Source of the DNA: Asterias rubens
Taxonomy: Eukaryota; Echinodermata; Asteroidea; Forcipulatida; Asteriidae
Length of the DNA stretch: 64,000 nucleotides
NCBI RefSeq assembly: GCF_902459465.1
Contig: NW_022985734.1
Coordinates: 35,313 to 99,312, forward strand
Reading direction: 5' to 3'
The translations under genes were made by a program, and so were the position numbers. Within the stretch, counting starts at the first letter, position 1, and each line of letters starts with the position of its first letter. The notes under the pieces were generated by a model. The model worked only from the letters and a program-made list of their open reading frames with translations, made no database searches and was not told the origin of the DNA. This document shows, piece after piece, positions 36,273 to 49,195 of the stretch.

Positions 36273-36719
36273 GTAAGTGTTTGTCCCTTTTTTACAAAAT
36301 GTTTCCTCAATGGCGTTATGATGAGTGTTATGAATGGATTCGTTAGACATTCAGGATCAAGTTTGTTTGTGCGCGTAGAATTTGTGTCATGATTATTGAA
36401 AGTGGTATAAAAGGGAAAATCTGGTGACTAGTCTGTCAACATGTGTCGAAATTGTACGTGGTTAACAAAATTTCGCTCCGTTTTGTGCACAGAGTTTCGT
36501 AATCCCCGGGCTCTCGGGGCAGGGAGGAGGGTCTCGTTATCGCAGACGCGCAACTACTCTACTGTCATCATGTCTGTGTAGGGTTCGTCTGTAGGGCCAA
36601 CACCACAAATATGAAGCACGATCACCATGCATGGTTCACATGGCAGATAATGAGATATGATAGATTATTAGATATAGGGAAGTAGTACTACTACGTACCT
36701 AGTAGTACAGTAGAACTAC

Positions 36720-37445
36720 CTCCATGCATGTAGCCTACCTAAGGCTAGGAGTAGAATTTCAATAAGGTTTATCGCGATTCAGAACCGCAATGCGTTGTGG
36801 GCTATAAGATAGGGCAGTTTGCTATGCAGTGTATGCAGTCATCGACATGTCTGGACTGTAGGGTACGTCTGGTAGGACCATAGAGCAAGGACAGACCCAC
36901 ACCACAAATCAGAAGCACGATCAACATTGATCACATGGCAGATATGAGATATGATAAAGCATGGATAAAGGGAAGTAGAACTACCTCCATGCTTTCTCAG
37001 GGTTTTTATAACTAGCTGGTATGTAATGTAGCCTACCTAGGCTAGAGGTAGAGTAGAATTTCAATAAGGTTTATCGCGATTCAGAACCGCAATGCGTTGT
37101 GGGCTATAAGATAGGGCAGTTTGCTATGCAGTGTATGCAGTCATCGACATGTCTGGACTGTAGGGTACGTCTGGTAGGACCATAGAGCAAGGACAGACCC
37201 ACACCACAAATCAGAAGCACGATCAACATTGATCACATGGCAGATATGAGATATGATAAAGCATGGATAAAGGGAAGTAGAACTACCTCCATGCTTTCTC
37301 AGGGTTTTTATAACTAGCTGGTATGTAATGTAGCCTACCTAGGCTAGAGGTAGAGTAGAATTTCAATAAGGTTTATCGCGATTCAGAACCGCAATGCGTT
37401 GTGGGGAATAGGATGGGGCAGTTTGCTATGCAGTGTATGTTGTCA
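36720..37445. repeat. Three-copy tandem repeat, 300-bp unit
   Basis: GTAGCCTACCTAGGCTAGAG recurs at about 37030 and 37330, with nearly identical sequence between, plus a more diverged first copy from about 36725. The left arm has two copies. It lies in the first intron of PDF. Confidence 0.88.
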
Positions 37446-37764
37446 TGCACGACTTAACCTTTGTGTGGGTTGTGTGGGTTCAACAGCGCCCTCTCTTGAT
37501 ACTGATGCAGAAAATATTTAATGGCCTGATGTTTCGACTCTAGCAGAGTCTTTCTCAAAGGCTAAATGACTTTAAACTGTGAATCTCTATTTATCTGTAC
37601 ATCATACCTGACAGTGACATCATGACAAAGTTTATTGATTCTTTTTTTTATCCAGCATGATCTGATGAATGTGATGGCAATACTCAACCTTCAAACTTCA
37701 AGATTAAACTCTAATTGAATTAGATAAGGCCTTGCCCTTGGATGTGTGCTCTTTCTTACCAACT

Positions 37765-39885
37765 ATGGCTGTTTGTGTTAGAATCAGTGCATTGTTAAAT
37801 GTACGTCCATCATTGAACACAAGAAGTGCGCAGTATCTTAGACCAATATGTGCCCAGGAGACAAGAAGGCTTCAAAAGCCTATTGAACTAAACGTTTCTG
37901 AGCAAAGGAGAACATTTGCAAGCAGAGTGATTATTGAGGAAACACTCGGCAAACAAATTCTTCGGCAGATTCGTAGTCTCTTGAGAAGACCCAAGATGAA
38001 GGTCCCACCCTATGATCACATCTGCCAAGTTGGTGACCCGATACTCCGGGGTCAAAGTTCACCCGTCGACCCTCGGCAGATCAAATCAGCAGAGATACAG
38101 AACGTTATTAGGACGATGGTGAAACAGATGAGGAAGGTTAGAGCTGTCGGTTGTGCCGCGCCCCAGGTGGGCGTCGCCAAACAAATCATCGTTATGGAAT
38201 TAACGAAGAGACACTTGAAGTGGTTTGACGAGGAGGTGAGATGATACTTTTTGGAAATGTTATGGGACCTTTTCGAAACCACAGCTTCAGCTCAAGATTC
38301 AGCTAAGGCTAGCTTGGTCCTGCGGTTGTTTTGACAATATTGTGCCTGCTTTACAAATGTGCTCAGGACTTCAGACGAAAGGATAGAGCATGAAGCCGAA
38401 TCAAAAGCTGAAACCGTGGATTCGAAAATGCCCATAGGTAGCTCAGTGGGGAAGGCATGGGAGAGGAGAGCGTTGGTTCTATGTCTGTGGTCTATTATGG
38501 TCGATGCGACAAGCTGTCAAAAGGCCCCTTCGACCACATTGTAGCCAAGTCCTTCGCAATTCGGCTCAGCTTCTCAGTTTGACTGAGATTATTTAGCCTT
38601 CCAAATTAACGATCTTTGCTCGAGTCTTTTCAAAACAAAGTATTTTAACTACGTTTTTTTTTGTTCAACTCTTTGTAGGTTCTAAAAGCACGAGAATGTA
38701 AAGTCTTCCCTCTGAAGGTGTTCATCAATCCGCAAGTCAAGGTCGTTGACCCACGTGTCGTGACCTTTTTAGAAGGCTGTATGAGCCTTTGCGGATATGA
38801 TGCTTGTGTACCTCGGGCCTATGGTGTTCAAATAACAGGTTTGTTCAACTGTTTAGAATGTGATTGGTTTGGGTTGTAATATTGCGGCTGCTCAGAACTA
38901 TTTAAGATCCTTAGTGCAACTTGTCTGGATATTTTGGAGCTCCTGTTAATATGGGTTTATTGATCAAGAATGGTCGTCAAAGTATTTGTTAAGCAAAAAG
39001 AACCATTCTAAAGAAACCAAATGTTTTTAGTTTTATGTTGACTATTTTGGTTCGTTGGTACATTTGTATGCATTTTTCATTAAGGACCTTTTGATAATTT
39101 CGTATAGGAAATTGCCATTGATGACCTTATACGTATAGCTCTGAGCAGACAACGATTAATGGATCGAAATTACACCTGTTTCTGTTGATGCATCATTGGC
39201 ACTATATTTCTCTGTTTAATCTTTCAAATGCTTTACAAAATAATTGTTCATAATTTTGGGCGACTGTTTCTAATTGTTATCTTTTAAAAATTGCTCGTAT
39301 TTGAATGTTTCACCTGTACATGGTGTTGTGTACATGTACAAAGCTTTCTTTCACTTGCAATTTCTGCTCTTTGATCTACATCTCCAGCACTGGGATGCTG
39401 TTTTCTCGTTTTCTGTAACTCCTTAAGTTAGCAAAATTTGAAAATTCTCATCGTTTCAAAGAACCTCCAATGATCCAGATCCAAGTTTCAGACTATTTTC
39501 CCAGCATTTTACTCTCACCCCTGACATACCCATTCAGGCCTAATACTTCATGGAGGCAACGGAGGTGATTGCCCCAGTGCCCTATGGTCATTGCCTTGGT
39601 GCCCTTGAAGTGCTCTTGAACTCAGAAATTTACAATTTTCCCATAACAAGGAGACAAGCCTTTCAAAAACGAAGCATACAGGCTTGCTCATTTATTATGT
39701 TCTTGTTATTGTTTTGTTATCCAGGTTTGAATGAGAAAGGGGAAGAGGTTTCGTGGCGAACTACTGGCTATGCCGCTAGAATCATCCAACACGAAGTAGA
39801 CCATCTACGCGGAAAACTCTTTATTGACACGATGGACCCTCTTACTTTCCTGGACAAGGAATGGCCAAAGTGGAATATAAAATGA
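37765..39885 (+). CDS. PDF: Peptide deformylase, mitochondrial (right-arm copy)
   Basis: Coding exons 37765-38235, 38679-38838 and 39725-39885 give the same 263-residue frame as the left copy, with GCAAPQVG, EGCMS and HEVDH intact. A visible residue difference is Cys14 to Arg within the presumed presequence. The 5' untranslated part of exon 2 starts after the acceptor at 37655, with in-frame stops at 37663 and 37666, which fixes the ATG. Motif I has AVGC where bacterial enzymes usually have G-x-G-x. Confidence 0.93.
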
Positions 39886-39925
39886 TCATAATACTTTTCT
39901 GTTTCGATTTTTATGAAAAGATAAT

Positions 39926-39931
39926 AATAAA
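39926..39931 (+). promoter_or_regulatory. PDF polyadenylation signal (right-arm copy)
   Basis: AATAAA 41 bases after the PDF stop codon. Confidence 0.7.
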
Positions 39932-40109
39932 TTAGAAATGTTGATGTTTCGAGAGATATTAACGCCTCTGGACTGCAAGTCTTGTATTAAAGATGCTGTG
40001 CAGATTATATCAAAGACTCTGAGAAATGGTGCTATTCTGGACTGACTCCGTTTGTGCTTCGACAAGGGCGCCAACTCTGGGCAGTTTATATGCATAAGCA
40101 AGTCAGTTT

Positions 40110-40352
40110 GTGATAATTATCGATCGCTCGTCCCCAGCACATTGCTTTAACCAAAGGCGCTGGGATGGGCAAACGTATCATGCACTGTCATTGGTTTGAT
40201 AATGCGCAGTCCCATCATGAATCACACTCACACTGCACCATATTTATATGCACTGTACGCATGACGTACTTCCTGAACAAGAATCTGTGCAAGCGATTAG
40301 CCCATCCCAGTGGTCCTGGATAGACTGGCCGCTGGGGCCGAGCGAATAATTA
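40110..40352. mobile_element. Foldback element with GATAATTAT ends (right-arm copy)
   Basis: Inverse of 7258-7500, with GATAATTATCGATCGCTCG and CGAGCGAATAATTATC ends. Confidence 0.65.
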
Positions 40353-40624
40353 TCGTAGCCTGAACATCTGATGTCACAATTCGAGGCTCGTTTCACGCAA
40401 TACCGCCCTCTATTTTTAGTTTGACTTTCTTTATTAGCCTTCTGTTATTACATACATAAAAGAATGAATAAAACGGAAGGCTACTTGAGAATGCTTCTAG
40501 TTCATCACTGTACATATTGTGACTTATTCTTCTCATTATTTAATAAAATCTTTTAAAGATGCAGGGAAAATTACGTCAAATATTGTGTGAGAAACTGTGG
40601 TATTCTGGCCTTGACTCCATTGTG

Positions 40625-40905
40625 ATTTGCACTGGACACTATTGGTATGTGAGAAACGGCTCCCTCTGAAGTAACTTGTCTTTCGAGAAAGAAGTAATTT
40701 TCCACTAAAATATTTGAATTTGCGAGACCTCAGAATTAGATTTTGAAGTCCGAAATCAAGCATGAAAGCACACATAGTGCGATAAGGTTTTTTCTTCCAT
40801 TATTATTTATCTCACAACGGCCAATTGAGCTCAATGTTGTTCACAGGTTTGTTATTTTGTGCATAGGCCTATGTTGAGATACACCATTGGTCTTTGACAA
40901 TTGCC
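40625..40905. mobile_element. Family A TIR element, shortened (right-arm copy)
   Basis: Inverse of 6706-6990; starts GCACTGGACACTATTGG. Confidence 0.65.
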
Positions 40906-41397
40906 TTCGCCCCCTCGGGGGCCAATTTCATAGAGCTGCTTGAGCAATAATTGTACGGAATTCGGGCTTTCTTTCCCTTTTTTAAATAATCCTCTAATGG
41001 GGTCAATTGTGTAGTAGGATTCGGCCTTTAATTATTTCCCTTTTGGGGTAATATGTAGTACGGCAATATTAATAGTTATTAATTATTTGTACGGAGTTCG
41101 GGCTTCTTTTCCCATAATTATTGAAATAATCCTCTAATGGGGTCTTGTGAGTTATCGTATAAAATAAATTGACAACACGGCTTCGCATTATAGCGCAGTT
41201 GTGTATTTTCGAGCCTAATGAGGGCGCTGTTGTGCATCTTTCAGCGTGCGGGGCTGCGTGGATGTACATTACAGGCGCTGTGTGGGTGTGGGTGAGAGTG
41301 AGAGTATGGTGTGCTATTCTGTTAGAGTCAGTCGGGGGACATTCGGGCGGCTGAGGTGCTCTATGGTTTTAGCTTTATTACACAGCCTTGATCAAGG

Positions 41398-42611
41398 CTA
41401 CACAGTATTCCCCAATGGAACTAATTTGAAAGGTGTATCCTTACACCAGATGTTTGGCCCCTTCATCGACAAAACTAGTCTGTTTTGGAGAGGTTCGATG
41501 GTGAGCGCATTGACACACCTCGGCGGTTTGTGCTTTTTACCGCCCAAAAGCTCCACTGACCCCTCTACAAGGCGCTTCGAAATTGTCTCAATAATGAAAG
41601 GGGTGAATTCCTTGCAAATAGGGGCGTTAGAAAAGTGCATGGGTGGAAGGATAGCCGAGTCAAAGGTTCTACCCCGGTATTTCCCTCTAAAGGGTTGGGA
41701 AAACTCAAACAAGTCTACGCCCTGACGCAACCATCGCCCTATCTGCTGGCCGGCGTGAGGGCACTCAGTCAATATGTCATTCCACGCTTGGGATGATTGT
41801 GCAGACCTTCCAGCTACAAATAAATCTGGGTCTCGAAACCGCAGGGCTTGAAAATTAGGCCGGCAAACACCTGAAAGAACTTTAGCAGGACTTGGCTCTG
41901 ATCCATCGGGGGGCCCTGCAACAACTCATGATATATCTACCCAGAAACACGAACCTCTGCGCCGCCTTGCAGCCTGAGCTGCAACATAGTCAAAGGGGTA
42001 GCAAGATGAGCGCTCCCACACATGGGTTCCCAATATCTTCAAGAACCGCCTATACTCCGAGGTTTAATCAAGAGAGAAACCGTTCAAAGCACAGCTTATA
42101 AAACATTTCCAACGGCCAATGACCGATCTATAAAGTTTATAAAAAGGAAACAAAACTCGGACAATAAATAATGAATACATCTCACATAGAAATGTCATTT
42201 CTTAGCGCCAACTGCCAACCGCTCAAATTGTCTTATTTGACACACTAAACCACAACACTACAAAACGACTCAGTGTTCTACGTGCAACTTTTTTTTTCTT
42301 TTTTTTTTTTGTGAGTAAGTAGGGGGCGAGGCATTTCTCGAACAAACCTGAAAATCTAATGATTCCCAACTTTAGAGCATGCACATAGAAAACCCAAATA
42401 TCACCCGAGGGCTCCCTTCCCCCGAGTATTTCCTTGCAGTCTCGATAAAAATTTTACCCCTTTTTCGGCAACGGAAACAGACATCCCTGTCTCTCGGCAC
42501 ATACAACTGCTTCTCTTTGATGTCCTCGGGTGATAGAGGTGCGAACTCGGAGACGTACTTACGAAGGAGAGCCATAACATAAGCTACGTTACGATCGTAG
42601 AGCCATAACAT
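41398..42611 (-). pseudogene. Retroelement remnant, probably DIRS-like (right-arm copy)
   Basis: The frame 41772-41398 is longer here than in the left arm. It runs FEFSQPFRGKYRGRTFDSAI through GGKKHKPPRCVNALTIEP to KDTPFKLVPLGN, resembling the N-terminal part of a DIRS-type reverse transcriptase. The upstream frame 42611-42372 carries RKYVSEFAPLSPEDIKEK and lacks 51 bases found in the left arm. The element remains incomplete. Confidence 0.5.
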
Positions 42612-43589
42612 AAGCTACGTTACGATCGTAACCGGTCTCGGGAAGCCTTAAGCAACTGAAGCCTGCCAGGTTTATGGACTTTCAGAGCCGACTTTGCCTG
42701 CATTGAATAACCGTGATACAAGTGCAAACAATCTGCCAAACCTCCTTTAAGAAGCTTCTTTTATTGAGCTCTAGTCTTATAGGAACCCCATTAACCGGGC
42801 CAGTTTCCTATATTATGGTGCCAAAACCGCTATAAAGGCACTCCCCATTTAGAACTCTCTCAGACCATACTCAATGCATAAACGCAACGCCACTCAGACT
42901 AAGGGGTAACTGAGGGGGTACTCCCCCTGAGCCGTACCTATAAATACCGCCCTCCTACCAAGGCTAACTAAGGCCAAAGGCCAAACCAACAGAGGCACCA
43001 AACTTTCAGAGTGCACACCTCCAAGTCCATTTCCTAGGGCCTTCCCCTGCTGCCCGCCAAAACCGGAAGTGTGGCATTCCCCGTTGCCTTTCCTTTTATT
43101 TCTAACTTTCCCCTACTAGCTAGCCTTTTTGGCCGGTAATCCACCCTTCCATTGACCATCATTCTGTCCTCACTATGTTACTCTTAAGGGATCGTAGCCA
43201 CCACATGTCTGTAAGATAACAACTTTGAATGGGTATAATTTCCGCTTTTTCGGAGCCTTCCCATAGTTCTTTGCCCTCCTTTTGCTATGTTGCTTGTGTT
43301 TGCTTACACATCTGACGAAGACCCGGTGTGGATCAAAGCTAAGGCCATCTCCCCTACTGGCTCTACACAAATATGTATACAAACTTATTTTGTACGTCTT
43401 AAAGCTTCAAATCATGATCTCTGGATGGAGGCACTCTCCAAATACTAGACCTCATTTTGCCTGTAGAGATTTTCCAGCGTCCATTGGCCGATTAAACCAA
43501 AATACGCCTAAACCTAAGGGGGCACTCCCCGCTTTTCCCTAACTTCCAAGGCCCAAGCAAGGGGGACGCCCAAGTGCCGGCCAAGACCA

Positions 43590-45105
43590 AAAGAGAGGGG
43601 CACTCCCCGTTTAGAAACACCCATTTTCAGGGCTCATTACTCAGGGCACTCCCTCATTACGCAAGGCCTACCCAAGTGGGGCACTCGCCATCCAAAGCGT
43701 TTTTTTTTTTTTTTTTCGGGTTTATTACTTGGGGCTCTCCCCGATGAAAAGCTAAACAAGAAGATGGGCCATTCCGTCCCCAATTAAAACACCAATTTTT
43801 ATGGGTTCATTACTGGGGCACTCCCCGAAAGAAAGCTAAACAAAGATGGACACTCCCCATTAAAAACACCCGATTTTCCGGGTTCAATACTCGGGGCACT
43901 CCCCGAAGGAGCTAACTAAAGATGGGAACTCCCCATTTAAAACACCCATTTTCCGGGTGTATACTTGGGGCACTTCCGGATATAAAACTAACCAAAGATG
44001 GGTACTCCCCATTACATAACCGATTTTGTCGGGTTCATTACTTGGGGCACTCCCCGAAGGAAAACTAACCAAGGATGGGCACTTCCCATCTTAAACACCC
44101 AATTTTCCGGGTTCAATCCTTGGGGCACTCCCAAAAGGAAAGCTAACCGAAGATGGGCACTCCCCATTTAAAACCCACAATTTTCCGGGTTCAATACTTG
44201 GGGCACTCCCCGAAGAAGATGGGCACTCCCCATTTAAAACACCCATTTTCCGGGTTCATACTTGGGGCATTTCAGAACATAAAACTAAACAAAAATAGGC
44301 ACTCCCTGTAATTTCTTAATAGACTAACGAATTCAATCATCAACACTATTAAAAGCAATAATATACGAATTCAATTTCTGCATCAACATGTGCTTTATTC
44401 TCTGTTCCTCAGTTTTCCACTCTGCCTCCGTGTGACCTTACACGAGGTCAACTCATTTGCATAACCGAGTGTGATCACGTGAACACTACACTCCCCATTT
44501 AAAACACCCAATTTTTTCGGGTTCATTATAATACTTGGGGCGCTCCCCGAAGGAAAGCTAAACCAAAGATGGGCACTCCCCATTAAAACACCCATTTTGG
44601 GGATCTAAAGCTAACCAGAGATGGGCACCCCCCATTTTTCTTTTCTTTCGGGTTCGTTACTTTGGGGCACTCCCCGATGTAAAGCTAACCAACGATGGGC
44701 ACTCTCCGTTTAAAACACCCATTTTCTGGGTTTATACTTGGGGCACTTCCCGATACATGCATAAAGCAAACAAAGATGGGCACTCCCCATATTTACACCC
44801 GATTTTTCCGGGTTAATTATACTTGGTGCACTCCCCGAAGGAAAGCTAACCAAAGATGGGCACTCCCCATTTCAAACGGCCATTGTTTCGGGTTCATTAG
44901 TTAAGGGCACTCCCCGATGTAAAGCTAAACAAAAGGGGCACTACCAGAAAACACGCACTTACCATGTTCATTACTATAGGGCACTACCCATGCCTTATGC
45001 AAGGCTCACCAAAGATAGGCACTCCCATTTAAATTACAAACTTTTCCGGGTTTATCTAAAACATGGATGCAAAGCTAACCAAATAAAAGGGGGGCTCTCC
45101 CCATT
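43590..45105. repeat. Diverged minisatellite, ~80-bp units (right-arm copy)
   Basis: Inverse of 2369-4060, read as GGGCACTCCCCATTTAAAAC and GGGGCACTCCCCGAAGGAAA units. About one unit near 43710 is missing relative to the left arm. Confidence 0.9.
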
Positions 45106-47469
45106 GGAGCACTGAACTCCGGACCATTATCTAGGGTACCGATCCGAAGCGCCGAATATTTCGGATCTCAATTCAAAAGCCCTGCAGTTTAACCTCAACA
45201 AGAAAAAAAAATGTTCTACGGCAAAGAACAAAACCTGGCGCCGAGCACGGAATTTTTAAACTAACTAGCACGACCCTCAATGGTGCATCAAGTTATCTCA
45301 ACACACCACCATACCTCGATGGTCCTCTCTACCCCGATAAAATCACTCTTGGATGTCTGTGTGCGCGCTGGCACTTACACTTACACTCATGTACCCACTC
45401 ATGCGACACCCATGGGCCCGCAAGCAATCCACTGACCACCATGGACACTTGATACCACCAAGAAACGTGCCATTGTTAACCTCTCAACGATTTTACAAAG
45501 GGTACCATTATGTCCCATACAAATGCACCCAAGGGCAAAAGGACCGGCCGCCATTGTGTCCGGCAAGTGAAACACATTTTCCCTCACATGGGTCTAAATG
45601 GTCGAAAATAAGAAAATTTACCTTTCCCTCCCGAAAGCATATATACTATAGATACTACCTTGGTCCTAAGCCATCGACACCCACCCAGTGGTTTTACCAT
45701 TGCCGTCCACTCCAGATTTCCCAATGGTAATTTGGGCACGAGGAATAAATCTTTTTAAAACTTTGGGACCTTCCGCCCAAAACGTCCATCCGGTGGACAC
45801 CAGAATCGCGACTGACAAAGAGTCAGTCGCCCTCAACGCCCACAACGGTGCAAATAGGACTTAGGACGGGTTCAGTTCTGTATCCAAATACGTAGGACGC
45901 ATTGAACCCATCCTAAGTTAGGACGGGTTACTCGTCTTAACTCGAGATAGGATTGATCCTAGCGTTTCGTGAAATCGGCCGCTGGTATATGATTAGAGAC
46001 TTTTCGTTTTCGGCGACAGATGGTTCTGCGACGGTTGTTCAGCTAAACGTTGTCGTTTTCAGCACAACGAAGATTCATCCCAAGTACTGTCGTAGAAATT
46101 GAAGGACGACCGTCCTCAAAGCCGACGCATGCGCAGATGACGCCAAATGTCATCTTTACCGTCGCAGAACCATCCGTCGTTGAAAACGAAAAGTCCCTAA
46201 TATGAGGGACGGGCAGCACGGTTTTGGAGTTTCTGAATGAGTCTGTTTTGTTCAGCCTGGCCATGGGTAAAACCGTAGAGAATGGCATTGCTGTTGTCCA
46301 GACGAGAGGGATTGCTAGCCCTAGTCGTGCACACGTCCCATACTTTTTTTAAAACACAACTCTTGTACACAGTCTATAACGATTCACTTATTTAAAGGAC
46401 ACGAATTGTTTTTTGCTAACGAACAGTTGCTGACAGCGTAAGCACTTTATGTAATCCACTATATTAATATAAACTGACAAACCTGTAGAAGTTTGAGATC
46501 GATCTGGGTCACGAGAAAATAGTGAAATCCAATAACACAATTTTTCATGACATCGATTTAAAAAAAAAAGTAAAGTCAACCGCTCTCCATAGATTGCTAA
46601 CAAAAGTGTTATGCTGATATTTTTTTCCAGTGCATCCGACAGCGCAATGACAGGATGGATACAAACATTCATTACATAAAATTGCACAATAACATTATTT
46701 AAAGGCACTGTACACGTTTGGTAATTGTCGAAGACCAGTGTTCTCACTTAGTGTATCCCATCATAAGCATAAAATAACAAGCCAGTGAAAGTTTTGACTG
46801 AATCGGCCATCGAGGTTGCGAGAAAATTATGATAGAAAAAAACACCGCGTTCTGGACCAATTACTCTGTGCATGGGTTTTCGTTAAAACGAACGTGCGTA
46901 ATTAAATAGGGGTTTTTGACAACATCGACGTCGTCGTCAAAAAACCCTAGAGGCATCTAATACTACATTTCAACCTACTTAATAATAGTACTAGGCGTTA
47001 GCAGTTCATATTTAGTGACAATGGTCGCAAAATCATGAAACGAGAATTATTTCGCCGGATCATAATCCCCTCTATTGATGCGCACATGTAAAAACCCATT
47101 ATTTTTACATCGTGCCCTTCTAGCCTAGTGGTCATCAGTCGCGACTACACATCTGAGAATAGCGAGTTCGAATCTCAGTCCGAAATCAATATTTTTTTAT
47201 CCCCCAAGTAATATTTAAGTTTGATTCTTATCTTTATATCGATAGTGTTGCCTTTTCCTTTTCTCAAATGTTAGCCCAACATAACCTGTGTGCATGCATG
47301 ACACGATGATGTTTAAAAACACAGTAAGCGAAAAATGGTGATCATAAGCGCAGAGTTTGGTGGTTAAGAGTTCTGTGAAATCAACTTGTACTAGATCAAA
47401 CATCAAAACACCGACCCCCCAAAAAATCGTAATTAATTAACCACGTGACCCATATTTGCATATTTAATT
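45106..47469. other. Outer end of the right arm, repeats only
   Basis: It contains the palindromic TIR element (about 45994-46200), family A fragments (about 46390-46590 and 46700-46850), the hairpin near 46910-46952 and a tRNA-like remnant (about 47112-47178). No gene is recognised. Confidence 0.6.
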
Positions 47470-48780
47470 GTACAAGGGGACAAAGTTGTTGGAACTTCCT
47501 GTTGATGCTGACATCATGAGAACATCAGCATAAGTATTGGAATTGCACTACCTATTGAACCACTGGGAGTGTTCAAGGAGTCCAACACGTCAGTCTAGAG
47601 TCCAACTCTGATTGTAAAAATCAATTCAGGCATCATCTTCAATTTAATTTTATGCAACAAGCAAACTTGTAATTTTTCTGATTTTATTTCAAAGGGTAAC
47701 TTAAATGGCTGTTAGCAAACGATTTCCAACAAAAACTACATGGTGTACGTGCACAATACTCTTACTGGCCTCAACCATTTACCTCTAGATAATAAATCAA
47801 GCATTCAGTTAAAAATGATAAAAGTTTGTTATTGCCACATTATTCAGCGAACCATGAATCATACACAGCTACTATTCACAAGAAAATCTATGCGTGGAGG
47901 GTAACAGACAGCACATAATGGAACCGGAAATTAACAATGACAATACCAAAAGTGCAATCGTTAGCCGTTGAAGTTTATTATACATGGGGCTGATGGTGAT
48001 CAAAAGGATAAAAGTCTATTGTCGATACAACCGCCCACTTATATTCAATGGACCATGAATCACGGACCATATGCACAAAATAAAATATTCAAAAGAATAT
48101 CCATATAATAGATTTGTCTGGTGTATAAACTGATGTCCCAGCCATGGGATTTTCGTGTGTTTGTGCTAGATTCCTCGCTCCCCAACCAAGGTGACTACAA
48201 AACGTCTCTAATGGATAACAATGGTATATTTCGACATGGTTTTTTTCCTAGCAAGAGTTGTGGGGCCCAATTTCTCTAGTATTTATTTTGGGTATTTTGT
48301 TTATCTGTTTCATTTAAGTATATGGTTAAGTTTTATTTTACGCTAACTGTTTTTGTGTTTGGTCTTCCTGTAGTTTTGAATTGTTTTGCCGCTACATAAG
48401 ATTACACCCACTAAATAGAATTGCTTACATTGCTTTCTTCGTTAGAAAAAGGGGGGGGGGGGAGGGGGTCCGTTAAGGTTTGCTTTTTTTGGGCCCTCCA
48501 TCCCCTACATGTGTTTTGCATTGATTTTTAGTTTTTGTTTTCTATTATTGTACGATTGCATTTGCTTGTAATAAATTATTTATTACCTTCTGTGTAGACT
48601 AAGCAAGTCTCGCGCGTATTTGAACTTGCGGGACCATTATGTTTCAAACCTTATGGAGTTATACGTGGGACATTTTGTTTCGTCCATTATTTTAGTTTAA
48701 CGTAGTTCATGACCATGAATATTAGAAATATTGTTGGAAATGTAATACTAGTTAACAAAACGTATACAAGTAAAATCCTT
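47470..48780. other. Non-coding, no gene recognised
   Basis: Two diverged copies of a ~185-bp block, each with a CCATGAATCA core, lie near 47830 and 48015. A poly-G run sits at about 48450-48466. Stop codons are dense in all frames. Confidence 0.4.
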
Positions 48781-49195
48781 TCAACAAAAGAAATCCTACT
48801 TTCGGGATTTCAACTTCCCGAGATAAGTTATCACAGGAAGACGACATCCTAATTTTAGGATGTCGACTTCCCGAGATAAATTATCACAGCAAGACGACAT
48901 CCTACTTTTGGGATATCGACATTCCGAGATAAATTATCACAGGAAGACGACATTCTTCTTTTAGAATGTCGACTTCCCGAGATAAATTATCACAGGAAGA
49001 TGACAACTGACGTTTAGGATGTCGACATACCGAGATAAATTATCACAGCAAGACGACATCCTACTTTTAGGATGTCGACATCCCGAGATAAATTATCACA
49101 GGAAGACGACATCCTACTTTTAGGATGTCGACATTCCGAGATAAATTATCACAGGAAGACGACATTCTTCTTTAAGAATGTCGACTGTTTGTAGT
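48781..49195. repeat. 53-bp satellite, eight units, each with a hairpin
   Basis: The unit holds CCGAGATAAATTATCACAGG, AAGACGACATCCTA and TAGGATGTCGAC. In every unit but one the CATCCTA-type and TAGGATG-type segments are inverse to each other. Variant units carry matched changes on both sides (CATTCTT with AAGAATG, AAATCC with GGATTT). The exception near 49005 has an unpaired ACAACTGACG. Confidence 0.88.

Larger units (their letters stand above)
24154..47469. repeat. Right arm of the giant inverted duplication
   Basis: Reverse complement of 1-23653 with scattered substitutions and indels. It lacks the 11123-11608 insertion, carries one more ~300-bp tandem copy (36720-37445), lacks 51 bases present near 5170 and has about one fewer minisatellite unit. 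Beyond 47469 the sequence continues, but the comparison partner falls off the left end of the window. Confidence 0.95.

Noticed and set aside
1..47469. Tandem gene duplication of KDSR and PDF as a biological event
   Set aside because: Repeats, introns and intergenic DNA are copied to the same degree as exons, and the join sits on a scaffold gap, so allelic duplication in the assembly is the simpler reading.
48781..49195. CRISPR-like array
   Set aside because: Regular units exist, but spacers are not unique and the host is an animal; it is a satellite.
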